A stretch of 64,000 bases of DNA from Fibrella aestuarina BUZ 2 (GCF_000331105.1 NC_020054.1:3780478-3844477), one strand, 5' to 3'; counted from the first letter of the stretch, positions 42,827 through 52,377 are shown. The notes: a model not told the origin generated them from the letters alone. Numbers and translations are program-made.

Positions 42827-43249
42827 ATGACGGATGAAACGTATTGCATCGCCGGCCGGATGCGGATGCTGACGCGCCTGGTGACGAACCTCTACAACGA
42901 GGCATTCGCGCAGGAGGCCGTTACGTTTGCGCAGGCGAGTTTGCTGATGTACATCTTCCCGCAACCCGGCGTGCGGCAAACTACGCTGGCCAAGCAGCTT
43001 CAGATTGAAAAATCGGCGATGAACCGCGACGTGCAACTGCTGCAACGCAACGGCTGGCTGACCGACAACATCCGGCAGGGCCTGTTCCTGACCGACGAAG
43101 GGCGGCAGTTGGCCAAACGATGCCACAAAATCTGGAAAGTGCTGAATGAAGAGGTACGTACCCAGCTCGGTCCCGACGCCGTCTCCGGCCTCTCGACGCT
43201 ATCCGACCAATTGACCCGGCTCACCAAAACAGACACCACTGACGTATGA
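42827..43249 (+). CDS. MarR-family transcriptional regulator
   Basis: The 140-residue protein is read from the ATG at 42827 (MTDETYCIAGRM). It has a winged helix (about 32-100): ASLLMYIFPQPGVRQTTLAKQLQ, IEKSAMNRDVQLLQRNGWL (recognition helix) and the wing GLFLTDEGRQLAKR. It probably represses its own operon and the divergent DinB gene through the palindrome at 42791. The downstream DUF4442 gene overlaps it by 4 bases. Confidence 0.85.
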   Translation: MTDETYCIAGRMRMLTRLVTNLYNEAFAQEAVTFAQASLLMYIFPQPGVRQTTLAKQLQIEKSAMNRDVQLLQRNGWLTDNIRQGLFLTDEGRQLAKRCHKIWKVLNEEVRTQLGPDAVSGLSTLSDQLTRLTKTDTTDV

Positions 43250-43776
43250 AACCCGCTTTTTTGCAGACTACACGCACCGAATCGGCCAAAACCTGGCGCT
43301 TTCGGACACTCATGAACTGGTACCCGATGTTTTTCGGTACGGGAGGTAAAATCCTGTTCTGGTCGGGGGATTCGCGCGAGGTGCAGCTACGGTTGCGGCG
43401 CAACGTCTGGACCTACAACTACGTCGGGACCATCTTCGGCGGGAGCATGTTCGCCGCCTCCGACCCGTTTTACATGCTGATGCTTTACCGAATTCTGGGA
43501 AACGAGTATGTCGTTTGGGACAAAGCCGCCAGCATTCGGTTTCGCAAGCCGGGCCGCACCACGCTTTACGCCCAGTTTCTCCTGACCGACGAGCTAATCG
43601 ACGCGATTCGGGCCGACGTGGCGCAGCACGGCCAAACGGAACGTGTGCTGCCACTAGCCTGGGTCGATGCCGACGGCACGGTGCATGCCCAGATCGAGCG
43701 AACCGTCTACGTGGCCGACAAAGCCCATTACGAACAGAAAAAACAGGACCGCCAGTCGTCGCGTTTTTCGCGCTGA
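43246..43776 (+). CDS. DUF4442 hotdog-fold protein
   Basis: The 176-residue protein resembles the DUF4442 thioesterase-like family: WYPMFFGTGGKILFWSGD near the start, NVWTYNYVGTIFGGSMFAAS (hotdog helix region), then VWDKAASIRFRKPGRTTLYA. Catalysis is not assured, since the key acidic residue of thioesterases is not obvious. It overlaps marR by ATGA, so both are co-translated and should be co-regulated. Confidence 0.8.
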   Translation: MKPAFLQTTRTESAKTWRFRTLMNWYPMFFGTGGKILFWSGDSREVQLRLRRNVWTYNYVGTIFGGSMFAASDPFYMLMLYRILGNEYVVWDKAASIRFRKPGRTTLYAQFLLTDELIDAIRADVAQHGQTERVLPLAWVDADGTVHAQIERTVYVADKAHYEQKKQDRQSSRFSR

Positions 43777-43797
43777 TCGGCCCAAACCCGCAAGAGC

Positions 43798-44481
43798 ATG
43801 GCGCAGGAACACACCCTGACCGTAGCGCGTACAGCCCGGTATTATATATTGGGCGGCATGCCGTTGGACGGCAATTCGCCAGGTACGTTGCCAGCGACCA
43901 CCAAGCACGTCTGGTTTGTGCTGCACGGCTACGGGCAACTGGCGCAGTATTTCATTCGCCGGTTCGATGTGGTGGCCAACGACGAAACGGTGGTGGTGGC
44001 CCCGGAAGGCCTGTCGCGGTTGTACCTCAACGGCGAATTCAGCAAGGTGGGGGCTTCGTGGATAACCCGCGAAGCACGCGATCACGAAATCACCGATTAT
44101 GTCACGTACCTGGATCAGCTGTACGACCGGCTGCTGGGCGACCTGGAGCCAGGTACGTTCACCGTGACGCTGCTGGGCTTTTCGCAGGGGGCGGCCACGG
44201 CCTGCCGCTGGCTCAACGCCAGTGATCGGCTGCGCGTTGACCGGTTAATTCTTTGGGCCGGTTTCTTCCCGAATGGCCTGTCCGACGTGATTGACCTGGG
44301 CAAACTGGCCAACGTACCGGTTCAATATGTCTATGGCGAGCAGGATGAATACATCGAACAGATGCCCGATTCGGCGGCGTACCTGCGCCAGCTACAGACC
44401 GAGCTGCCCCGCCTCGAACTTATCCCGTTTGCGGGGAAACACACCGTCGAGCGGTCGGTGCTGACCACTTTACTAGGGTGA
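43798..44481 (+). CDS. Alpha/beta-hydrolase, carboxylesterase/phospholipase type
   Basis: The 227-residue protein has the alpha/beta-hydrolase triad Ser129 (GFSQGAAT), Asp183 (YGEQDEY) and His215 (GKHTVE), with the oxyanion motif LHGYGQ. It matches the small cytosolic carboxylesterase family (about 220 residues). It follows the DUF4442 gene by 21 bases and is probably in the same operon. Substrate unknown. Confidence 0.85.
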   Translation: MAQEHTLTVARTARYYILGGMPLDGNSPGTLPATTKHVWFVLHGYGQLAQYFIRRFDVVANDETVVVAPEGLSRLYLNGEFSKVGASWITREARDHEITDYVTYLDQLYDRLLGDLEPGTFTVTLLGFSQGAATACRWLNASDRLRVDRLILWAGFFPNGLSDVIDLGKLANVPVQYVYGEQDEYIEQMPDSAAYLRQLQTELPRLELIPFAGKHTVERSVLTTLLG

Positions 44482-44585
44482 GGGATGGGGAGAAAATGAC
44501 CGTTTTCGTGTTGACTATAGGGTAGACGTTCATTGTTCTACTACAGCGTTCAACCCGATTGGCCGTGCCGACGGTCAGGTGAGGC

Positions 44586-45275
44586 ATGAGAAAAATTGTG
44601 ATTATTGAAGACGACCGCCGGATTGCCCAGAACATCAGCCGGGGCCTGCAACAGGAAGGCTATGCCACCGAGGTTGTCTACGAAGGCGAAAACGGGCGGC
44701 AACTGGCCCTGCGCCCGGAGGTGGAACTGGTGATTCTGGATCTGACCCTGCCGGGGATCAGCGGTTTCGAGGTGTGTCGGTCGGTGCGGGCCGAGCGCCC
44801 CCATCTGCCGATCATTATGCTGACGGCGTTGAGCGAGGTCGAGGATAAAATCGAAGGGCTGTCGTTGGGGGCCGATGATTACATGGTGAAGCCCTTCGAC
44901 CTGCGCGAGCTAATTGCCCGGGTAGCCACCTGTTTCCGGCGGGCCGATCTGCGGCAGGAACAGAAAACCGACGACGTCTGGCAGGTCGCGAACCTGACCG
45001 TCAACGTCGATAAAAAAGAAGTAAAACGGGGCGACGTGGTCATTGACCTGACCGCCCGCGAATTTGCCCTGCTCGAGTACCTGATCCGAAATCGGGGGCG
45101 GGTGCTGGCCAAAATCGACATTGCCGAGACGGTCTGGGGCCTCAATTTCGACCCCGGCACCAACGTCGTGGAGGTCTACATCAATTACCTGCGCAAGAAA
45201 ATAGACCGCGATTTCGACCCCAAGCTCATTCATACCCGGCCCGGCATGGGCTATGTGCTGAAAGAGGAAGCATGA
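44586..45275 (+). CDS. OmpR/PhoB-family response regulator
   Basis: The 229-residue protein has a receiver domain with Asp9/Asp10, phospho-acceptor Asp52 (LDLTLPG), Thr81/82 region (MLTAL) and Lys104 (VKPF), and a C-terminal winged helix ending TNVVEVYINYLRKKID and TRPGMGYVL. It is coupled to the kinase gene (overlap 45272-45275). Position just before the metal efflux genes suggests a CusR-like role. Candidate target repeats lie at 46654-46684. Confidence 0.92.
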   Translation: MRKIVIIEDDRRIAQNISRGLQQEGYATEVVYEGENGRQLALRPEVELVILDLTLPGISGFEVCRSVRAERPHLPIIMLTALSEVEDKIEGLSLGADDYMVKPFDLRELIARVATCFRRADLRQEQKTDDVWQVANLTVNVDKKEVKRGDVVIDLTAREFALLEYLIRNRGRVLAKIDIAETVWGLNFDPGTNVVEVYINYLRKKIDRDFDPKLIHTRPGMGYVLKEEA

Positions 45276-46639
45276 CCATACGCAACCGCATTGCGCTTCA
45301 GTTTTCGCTGATTGTCGCCTCTATCCTGATCGTTTTTTCGATCGTTATCTACCTGGTATCGGCCACGTATCGCCGCGAGGAATTCTACGATCGGCTGAAA
45401 AACAAGGGCCGGACCACCGTGCGTTTTCTGGTAGAGGTTAAAGAGGTGGATCAGGACATGCTCAAGATCATCGACCGGAACACGCTGACGGCCCTGTTCG
45501 ACGAAAAAGTGCTCGTTTTCGACGCCCAGAACAAGCTCATCTACGCCAGTGTTGATGATCAGGTCATCAACTATTCGCCGGCTTTACTGGCCGAGGTGCG
45601 GCAGAAAAAAGACGTTGAAACCTTCAGCGGCGAGAACGAACTGATCGGCCTGCTTTACCGGCAAAATGGCCGCGACCTGGTCATCCTGGCGTCGGCTAAC
45701 GATCGATTTGGCAAGAGCAAGCTGGCCAACCTGCGCCTCACGCTGGGCTGGGGGCTGCTGGTGGGCCTGAGTGTGACCATCGGGCTGGGCGTTTTCTTCG
45801 CCGGGCAGTCGTTGCGGCCCATCAGTCAGATCAACTATCAGGTGTCGACCATCACGGCGGGGAACCTGCAACAGCGGCTGGCGGAAGGTAACCGGCGCGA
45901 CGAGATCGCCCAACTGGCCATCAATTTCAACACGGTATTGCAGCGGCTGCAACAGGCGTTTGAGCAACAGCGGAGTTTTGTGTCGCAGACGTCGCATCAG
46001 CTCCGCACGCCGCTGGCCGCCCTGAAGTCGGAGATTCAACTCGGTCTGCAACGACCGCTTACGGTGCCCGAGCACGTCGAGATTCTGCACAACCTGCTCT
46101 CGGATACCGATCGGCTCATTGGCCTCACCAACAGCCTGTTGTACCTGGCCCGTACGCTCGAAACCATCCATCAGCTGCCGTTCCATCCGGTGCGGGTCGA
46201 TGATGCCGCCTTTGCTGCCAAAGACGAACTGCTGAGCGCCAAACCAACGTACCGCATCGACATTGATTACGATGGCATCCCTCAGACGGAGAACGACACG
46301 CTCATCGACGGGCACGAAGAACTACTGAAGCAGGTGCTGCTGAACCTATTTGACAATGCCTGCAAATACTCGCCCGACCACCGGGCCGTGGTGCGCATTC
46401 ATACCGACGAGCAGTACTGCCAGATTGACGTGCGCGATCAGGGCATTGGCCTGGCGGAAGCCGATCAGGCTCGGATTTTCGAGCCATTCTATCGGGCACC
46501 CAACGCGCAGGACTACCAGGGCTTCGGCATCGGGCTGTCGATCTGCGCGCGACTGGTGGCGTTGCATCGGGGGCGGCTTACCGTCAGCAGTCAGTTGGGG
46601 CAGGGAAGCGTCTTTTCGGTGATATTGCCTCATTTATAG
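45272..46639 (+). CDS. Sensor histidine kinase of the efflux two-component system
   Basis: The 455-residue protein has two membrane spans (about 10-32 and 156-178) around a periplasmic sensor domain, then HAMP, HisKA with His242 (SQTSHQLRTPLAALKSE), and HATPase with NLFDNACKYS, DQGIGLAEADQARIF and GFGIGLSIC. The layout matches CusS-type metal-sensing kinases. It overlaps the response regulator gene by 4 bases. The metal sensed cannot be told from the sequence. Confidence 0.92.
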   Translation: MTIRNRIALQFSLIVASILIVFSIVIYLVSATYRREEFYDRLKNKGRTTVRFLVEVKEVDQDMLKIIDRNTLTALFDEKVLVFDAQNKLIYASVDDQVINYSPALLAEVRQKKDVETFSGENELIGLLYRQNGRDLVILASANDRFGKSKLANLRLTLGWGLLVGLSVTIGLGVFFAGQSLRPISQINYQVSTITAGNLQQRLAEGNRRDEIAQLAINFNTVLQRLQQAFEQQRSFVSQTSHQLRTPLAALKSEIQLGLQRPLTVPEHVEILHNLLSDTDRLIGLTNSLLYLARTLETIHQLPFHPVRVDDAAFAAKDELLSAKPTYRIDIDYDGIPQTENDTLIDGHEELLKQVLLNLFDNACKYSPDHRAVVRIHTDEQYCQIDVRDQGIGLAEADQARIFEPFYRAPNAQDYQGFGIGLSICARLVALHRGRLTVSSQLGQGSVFSVILPHL

Positions 46640-46653
46640 CGCGTTAGTGCCTG

Positions 46654-46684
46654 TTCTAATGTTTTTCTAAGCTTTTTCTAAGCG
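46654..46684 (+). promoter_or_regulatory. Three direct repeats at 11-bp spacing, candidate response-regulator box
   Basis: TTCTAA occurs at 46654, 46665 and 46676, exactly 11 bases apart, within units TTCTAATGTTT, TTCTAAGCTTT, TTCTAAGCGAA. Direct repeats at one helical turn are the classic site of OmpR/PhoB-type regulators. A -7-like GAGCTTTG follows at 46726-46733 (one mismatch) before the efflux operon start at 46754. Confidence 0.65.
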
Positions 46685-46753
46685 AAACCTAAAGGGGCTG
46701 TAAGCCTGCTATAAGGGTAGCGCCGGAGCTTTGCTGCCAGATCATTCACTGGT

Positions 46754-48067
46754 ATGCGGCGGCTATTCTTCTTTCTTCTTTCAGGGTTATTGGGCTTGAC
46801 TTCAGGGGCAAACGCAGGCCCCTCGCAGTCTGCGCCCGGCGTGGATGCGCCCGGCGAGTCCACGCCGGGCTTAGATTCGCTGGTGGTGACGCTACGGCAG
46901 GCCGATAGTTTATTTCTTCGAAACAACCTGCTGCTGCTGGCCGAACGGTTCCGGATCGACGCGGCCCGGGCGCAGGTCTTGCAGGCTAGTCTCTACGACA
47001 ACCCGGTGGTTGAGCTGGAACTGAGCGCCTACAATGCCCCCGCCCGGCGGGTACTTGATGTGGGCAGGGAGGGGCAGAAAATCTTGTCGGTCAATCAGTT
47101 ACTCTACACGGCGGGCAAACGCAACAAGCGCATCGCGCTGGCCACCGAAGCGGCCCGGCTGAGCGAATACGAACTGCTGGATTTGCTCAGAAACCTGCGT
47201 TTTGAACTGCGCAGCCGGTTTTACTCGCTGTATTTCCGACAGCAGACGCTCCGCCACTTTGAGCAGCAGCTGGGTACGTTGCAAACGACCGTCACGGCCT
47301 ACGAAACCCAGTATAACCGGAGTAACGTGTCGTTGCGGGAATTGCTGCGGTTAAAAGCGCTGCTGTTTCAACTGAGCAACGACCGTACGGACCTGATCTT
47401 CCAACTGGCCGACGATCAGCTGGCCCTACAAACGCTGGTGTCGACCACGCAACCGATTCGGCCGCGGGTAGTCGACGAGGCGCTGAGCCGCTACCGGATG
47501 CCCACCCAACCCGATGATTCGCTGCGGGTGCAGGCCACACGCAATCGCCCCGACCTGAAAGCCACCGAGTCGCTCACCCGGCAGGCCGAACTGAACCTGA
47601 CGTTGCAGCGGGCACTGGCCAAACCCGACCTGCGTGTGGGGGGGACGTATGATCAGGCGGGCAGTTACGTGCAGCATTACGTAGGCCTGACAATCAGCAC
47701 CGACCTGCCCCTGTTCAACCGCAATCAGGGCGCTATCGAGGTGGCCCGGAACCAGATCGGGTACCAGCGGCAACTCCAGCGCCAGAAAGAACAACAGATT
47801 GGTAATGAAGTGACCACCGCCCTGCTGAAAGTGCGCGAGGTGGAGCGCCGGGTGCAGAGCGTCGAGCGGCCGTTTGCCGAGCAGTTCGAGCAACTGAACC
47901 GGGGCGTGGTGACCAACTTCCAGAAAGGCAACCTGACCCTGCTCGAATTCGTCGATCTGATCGAGACCTACACGGCCAGCATTCAGCAGATCAACCGGCT
48001 CAAAGCCGAGCGCGTGAGTGCCTACGAAGAACTTAACTACCTCATTGGAAACGACTTAGCCAACTGA
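46754..48067 (+). CDS. TolC/CusC-like outer-membrane efflux protein
   Basis: The 437-residue protein has a signal peptide (1-21, LGLTSGANA) and the outer-membrane efflux protein (OEP) fold with two long coiled-coil repeats. The stretch just after the signal (residues about 25-40) has Pro-Gly repeats encoded by a 12-base inverted repeat (46833-46844 / 46859-46870). It forms the outer channel of the tripartite pump encoded by the next two genes. Confidence 0.9.
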   Translation: MRRLFFFLLSGLLGLTSGANAGPSQSAPGVDAPGESTPGLDSLVVTLRQADSLFLRNNLLLLAERFRIDAARAQVLQASLYDNPVVELELSAYNAPARRVLDVGREGQKILSVNQLLYTAGKRNKRIALATEAARLSEYELLDLLRNLRFELRSRFYSLYFRQQTLRHFEQQLGTLQTTVTAYETQYNRSNVSLRELLRLKALLFQLSNDRTDLIFQLADDQLALQTLVSTTQPIRPRVVDEALSRYRMPTQPDDSLRVQATRNRPDLKATESLTRQAELNLTLQRALAKPDLRVGGTYDQAGSYVQHYVGLTISTDLPLFNRNQGAIEVARNQIGYQRQLQRQKEQQIGNEVTTALLKVREVERRVQSVERPFAEQFEQLNRGVVTNFQKGNLTLLEFVDLIETYTASIQQINRLKAERVSAYEELNYLIGNDLAN

Positions 48068-48069
48068 TT

Positions 48070-49158
48070 ATGAAGCGTAAACGTGTGAATTATGTACTGG
48101 CCGTGGGCGGGTTGTTATGGCTGGCGGGTTGCCAGACCAAGCCCGTGCAGGAGCCACAGGTGGCTTTTCGGCTGTCGGATGCGATGATGCAGCGGATTCA
48201 GGTAGCCGCCGCCGAAACCCAGCCGCTACGCAGCGAACTGACGCTAGTGGGCAAGATAACCGCCGACGAAAGCCGCTTTATTAAGGTCTTCCCGCTGGTG
48301 GGTGGCGACGTAGAGGGCGTCAACGTAGAGCTGGGTGATTACGTCCGCAAAGGCCAAACGCTGGCGTCGATCCGGTCGGGCGAGGTGGCCGATCTGGAAC
48401 GGCAGCGCATTCAGGCGCAGTCGGAACTGCTGGTGGCCGAAAAGAACCTCCGCGTGGCGCAGGATCTGGTCGAGGCCAAACTGTCGTCGCAGCGCGAGGT
48501 GGTGGCGGCCCAGAAAGAAGTGGAAAAAGCCCAGGCCGAAGCCAACCGCATTCAGGAGGTATCGCGCATTTACGGTATCGGTAAATCGTCGATGTACACC
48601 GTCAAAGCGCCCATCGATGGGTATGTGATCGAGAAAAACGTGAACCGGGGCACCCAACTGCGCTCTGATAACGCCGACAACCTCTTTACGATCGGGCAGA
48701 TCAGCGAGGTGTGGGTGCTGGCCAACGTCAACGAGAGCGATATCGGGCAGGTGCGTACCGGTATGGATGCGTCCATCCAGACGCTCAGCTACCCCAATGA
48801 GGCGTTCCGGGGCAAAGTGGATAAGCTATACACTGTGCTCGACCCCGGCACCCGGGCCATGACCGTGCGGGTACGTTTGCCCAACAAAGACCTCAAGCTG
48901 AAACCCGAAATGCACGCGACCGTCACGTTGCGCTACGAAGACGGGGGCAGCCTCACGACCGTGCCCGCCAGCGCCGTCATTTTCGAGCGGTCGAAGCACT
49001 ACGTGATGGTGTTCCGCAGCCGTTCGGAGATCGAGACGCGGGAGGTGGAGGTGCTCAAATCGCTGGGCGACGTGGCCTACATCCGGCAGGGCATCAAACC
49101 GGGCGAGCAGGTGATTGCCAAAAACCAGCTGATGGTTTTTAACGCCCTCAACAACTAA
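48070..49158 (+). CDS. Efflux RND periplasmic adaptor (CusB/CzcB-like lipoprotein)
   Basis: The 362-residue protein has a lipoprotein signal with lipobox WLAGC (Cys21). It has barrel-sandwich, alpha-hairpin (about 115-165, long Gln/Glu-rich helices), and beta-barrel domains; GDVEGVNVELGDYVRKGQTL and TVKAPIDGYVIEKNV are the lipoyl halves. It bridges the RND pump and the outer-membrane channel. It starts 3 bases after the previous gene's stop. Confidence 0.92.
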   Translation: MKRKRVNYVLAVGGLLWLAGCQTKPVQEPQVAFRLSDAMMQRIQVAAAETQPLRSELTLVGKITADESRFIKVFPLVGGDVEGVNVELGDYVRKGQTLASIRSGEVADLERQRIQAQSELLVAEKNLRVAQDLVEAKLSSQREVVAAQKEVEKAQAEANRIQEVSRIYGIGKSSMYTVKAPIDGYVIEKNVNRGTQLRSDNADNLFTIGQISEVWVLANVNESDIGQVRTGMDASIQTLSYPNEAFRGKVDKLYTVLDPGTRAMTVRVRLPNKDLKLKPEMHATVTLRYEDGGSLTTVPASAVIFERSKHYVMVFRSRSEIETREVEVLKSLGDVAYIRQGIKPGEQVIAKNQLMVFNALNN

Positions 49159-49164
49159 TCTAGC

Positions 49165-52100
49165 ATGTCGAAATTCATTCAGCGTGTCGTCGGTTTTTCG
49201 CTGAAAAACCGATTCTTCGTCTTCTTTATGACGGCCCTGCTGGTGGTGGCGGGCGTGGTCAGTTACCTGAATACCCCGCTCGAAGCCTTCCCCGACGTCA
49301 CCAACACGCAGATTATCGTGGTGACGGAGTGGCCGGGGCGGTCGGCCGAGGAGGTCGAGCGGTTTGTGACGGTACCCATCGAGGTGGCCATGAACTCGGT
49401 GCAGAAGAAGAGTAACGTGCGCTCGACCACCATGTTCGGGCTGTCGGTCATGAAGATCATTTTCGACGATGACGTCGAGGATTTTTTTGCCCGCCAACAG
49501 GTCAATAACCTGCTGCGCAACGTGTCGCTGCCCGATGGCGTTGAGCCCGATATTCAGCCGCCCTACGGCCCCACGGGTGAAATTTTTCGCTACACTCTTG
49601 AGAGCAAAGATCGGGATAGCCGCGAGCTGCTAACACTCCAGAACTGGGTCGTCGACCGGCAACTGCGGAGCGTGCCGGGGGTGGCCGACGTGGTGGCCTT
49701 TGGCGGGCGCGACAAGATTTTCGAGCTACGTGTTAACCCCACCCAACTGACCAAATACGACATTACGCCGCTGGAAGTGTATCAGGCCGTTACGCGCAGT
49801 AATATCAATGTGGGCGGCGACGTGATCGAGCGCAACGGGCAGGCCTACGTAGTGCGGGGCATCGGGCTGCTCACGTCGATACAGGACATCGGCAACATCA
49901 TCATCGAAGAAGCGAACGGCAACCCGGTGCTCGTCCGGAACGTGGCTGAAGTGGCCGAATCGAACCTGCCCAGAGTCGGGCAGGTCGGGCTCGACGCCAA
50001 CGACGACGTGGTGGAGGGTATCGTGGTGATGCGTAAAGGCGAAAACCCAAGCGAAATCCTGGGTCGGGTCAAGGCTAAGATCGAGGAGTTGAACACCCGC
50101 ATCCTGCCGTCGGACGTGAACCTGGTTACCTTCTACGACCGGGACAACCTCATCGAATTCTGTACCCGAACGGTGCTGCACAACCTGACAGAAGGCATTG
50201 TGCTCGTGACGGTGATCGTCTTTCTGTTCATGGCTGACTGGCGTACCACGCTGATTGTGAGTCTGATTATTCCGCTGGCGCTGCTGTTTGCCTTCATCTG
50301 CCTGCGGTTGCGGGGGATGTCGGCCAACCTGCTGTCGATGGGGGCTGTCGACTTCGGTATTATCATAGACGGGGCCGTGGTAATGGTGGAGGGGATCTTC
50401 GTCACGCTCGACCATAAGGCGCACAAACTGGGCATGGAGCGCTTTAACCGGCTGGCCAAACTCGGGCTGATCCGGCAAACGGGCGGTGAGCTGGGCAAGG
50501 CCGTCTTTTTCTCCAAACTGATTATCATCACGGCCCTGCTGCCCATTTTTTCGTTCGAAAAAGTAGAAGGCAAAATGTTCTCGCCCCTGGCCTGGACACT
50601 CGGCTTTGCCCTGTTGGGCGCGCTGCTCTTTACGCTGACGCTGGTGCCGGTGCTCTGCTCGATTCTGCTGCGCAAAGACGTGCGGGAGAAAAAGAACCCC
50701 ATCGTCAACTTCTTCGATCGGCTGGTGATGCGGGGGTTTGATCTCTGCTACCGCAATCGCCGCCTCAGCCTCATCGCGGGCATTGCCTTCATGGGCGCTA
50801 CGTTTGGGTCGGCCTCCTTGCTGGGCACCGAGTTTCTGCCGCAACTGAACGAAGGCGCGCTCTGGGTCACCGCCGAGTTGCCCATGAGTATGTCGCTGCC
50901 CGAGAGCGTCGATATGGCCAAAACGATTCGGACCGAGCTGAAAACCTTCCCCGAGGTGCGGCAGGTGCTCTCGCAGGTGGGCCGCTCCAACGACGGCACC
51001 GACCCCAACGGCTTTTACTTCTGCCAGTTTCAGGTCGATCTGAAGCCGCAGAGTGAGTGGGACAAGCGACACAATGGCCACTACCTCACGACCGAGCAAC
51101 TCACCGACGAGATGGATGCCAAGCTGAAAAATTACGCGGGCATTCTCTATAACTATTCGCAGCCGATCATCGACAACGTGGCCGAGGCGGTGGCGGGCTA
51201 CAAGGCGAGTAACGGCATCAAGATTTTCGGGCCGGATGTGTACGAGCTCGAAAAGTACGCCGCGCAGGCGTTGGATGCCGTTAAGGATGTGGAGGGTATC
51301 AAAGATCTGGGTATCATCCGCAACGTGGGTCAGCCTGAAATCAGCGTGCAGTTTCACGACCACAAGATGGCGCTCTACGGCGTGTCGACCACCGACGCGC
51401 AGGCGGTCATCGAGATGGCGATTGGGGGTAAAACGGCCTCGGTGCTGTATGAAGGCGAGCGGAAATTCGACATCCGGGTTCGTTTCCAGCCCGAATACCG
51501 CCAAAGAAGCGACGACATTATGCGGCTGATGGTGCCCACCATGCGGGGCGGCAAAATTCCGCTGAAAGAGATTGCCACTATCAAGCAGGTGACCGGACCG
51601 GCGTTTATTTACCGGGATTTGAACAAGCGGTTCATCGGCGTGAAGTTTTCGGTGCGGGGTCGTGACCTGGGCAGCACCATCGCCGAAGCGCAGCGCCGCG
51701 TGAACGAGAAGCTGCAAACCGACAAAAACTATTCGGTGGAATGGGTGGGTGAATTTGAGAATCAGGTACGGGCCACCGATCGGCTGGGGCAGGTGGTGCC
51801 CATCAGTATCGCCGCCATTTTCATCATCCTGTTTGTGCTGTTTGGCAAGGCCAAAGACGCCGGGCTGGTACTGCTCAACGTGCCTTTCGCGCTCATCGGG
51901 GGTATTCTGGCCCTGCACATCACTGGCATGAACTTCGGTATTTCGGCGGGGGTGGGTTTCATCGCCCTGTTCGGGATCTGCGTGCAGAACGGCGTGATTC
52001 TGATCACGGTCTTCAACAATAACCGCAAAAACCGGATGCCGCTCGATCAGGCCATCCGGGAGGGCGTGCAGTCGCGCATCCGGCCCGTGATCATGACGGC

Positions 52101-52299
52101 GCTGATGGCGGCCATCGGGTTGCTGCCCGCCGCGGTGTCGACCGGCATTGGTTCCGAAACGCAAAAGCCCCTGGCCATTGTGGTCATTGGCGGGCTGGTG
52201 ACGGCAACGGTGCTCACGCTGCTGCTGTTCCCGATCATCTACCGCCTCTTTTACCGGTCGACGAAAGCCAAGCCCACCCGGACGCTGGAACTGGCCTAA
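49165..52299 (+). CDS. Heavy-metal RND transporter (CusA/CzcA family)
   Basis: The 1044-residue protein has twelve membrane spans and two large periplasmic loops in RND order. The span-4 motif GAVDFGIIIDGAVVMVEG (around 392-409), with acidic residues for proton transfer, identifies the heavy-metal (HME-RND) class; TEWPGRSAEEVERFVTVPIE near the start and GAVQNGVILITVF-like ICVQNGVILITVF support it. It exports monovalent or divalent metal ions with proton exchange. Met clusters that would point to Cu/Ag are not obvious, so the metal is open. Confidence 0.93.
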   Translation: MSKFIQRVVGFSLKNRFFVFFMTALLVVAGVVSYLNTPLEAFPDVTNTQIIVVTEWPGRSAEEVERFVTVPIEVAMNSVQKKSNVRSTTMFGLSVMKIIFDDDVEDFFARQQVNNLLRNVSLPDGVEPDIQPPYGPTGEIFRYTLESKDRDSRELLTLQNWVVDRQLRSVPGVADVVAFGGRDKIFELRVNPTQLTKYDITPLEVYQAVTRSNINVGGDVIERNGQAYVVRGIGLLTSIQDIGNIIIEEANGNPVLVRNVAEVAESNLPRVGQVGLDANDDVVEGIVVMRKGENPSEILGRVKAKIEELNTRILPSDVNLVTFYDRDNLIEFCTRTVLHNLTEGIVLVTVIVFLFMADWRTTLIVSLIIPLALLFAFICLRLRGMSANLLSMGAVDFGIIIDGAVVMVEGIFVTLDHKAHKLGMERFNRLAKLGLIRQTGGELGKAVFFSKLIIITALLPIFSFEKVEGKMFSPLAWTLGFALLGALLFTLTLVPVLCSILLRKDVREKKNPIVNFFDRLVMRGFDLCYRNRRLSLIAGIAFMGATFGSASLLGTEFLPQLNEGALWVTAELPMSMSLPESVDMAKTIRTELKTFPEVRQVLSQVGRSNDGTDPNGFYFCQFQVDLKPQSEWDKRHNGHYLTTEQLTDEMDAKLKNYAGILYNYSQPIIDNVAEAVAGYKASNGIKIFGPDVYELEKYAAQALDAVKDVEGIKDLGIIRNVGQPEISVQFHDHKMALYGVSTTDAQAVIEMAIGGKTASVLYEGERKFDIRVRFQPEYRQRSDDIMRLMVPTMRGGKIPLKEIATIKQVTGPAFIYRDLNKRFIGVKFSVRGRDLGSTIAEAQRRVNEKLQTDKNYSVEWVGEFENQVRATDRLGQVVPISIAAIFIILFVLFGKAKDAGLVLLNVPFALIGGILALHITGMNFGISAGVGFIALFGICVQNGVILITVFNNNRKNRMPLDQAIREGVQSRIRPVIMTALMAAIGLLPAAVSTGIGSETQKPLAIVVIGGLVTATVLTLLLFPIIYRLFYRSTKAKPTRTLELA

Positions 52300-52324
52300 C
52301 CAAGGCGGGCCGACTGTTAAGAAA

Positions 52325-52377
52325 GCTAAAGAAGAAGGGCTCCTGTGCAACCTGCGCGGGGGCCTTTCTTCTTTAGC
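52325..52377 (+). terminator. Hairpin after the efflux operon
   Basis: GCTAAAGAAGAAGGGCTCC (52325-52343) pairs with GGGGCCTTTCTTCTTTAGC (52359-52377), with two mismatches, around a 15-base loop. It begins 26 bases after the RND gene stop. There is no clear T-run after it. Confidence 0.7.

Noticed and set aside
49726..52350. An 874-residue open frame on the minus strand
   Set aside because: It lies fully opposite the RND transporter gene, has low-complexity His/Gln/Arg-rich composition and no recognisable domain; it is a shadow of a G+C-rich gene.
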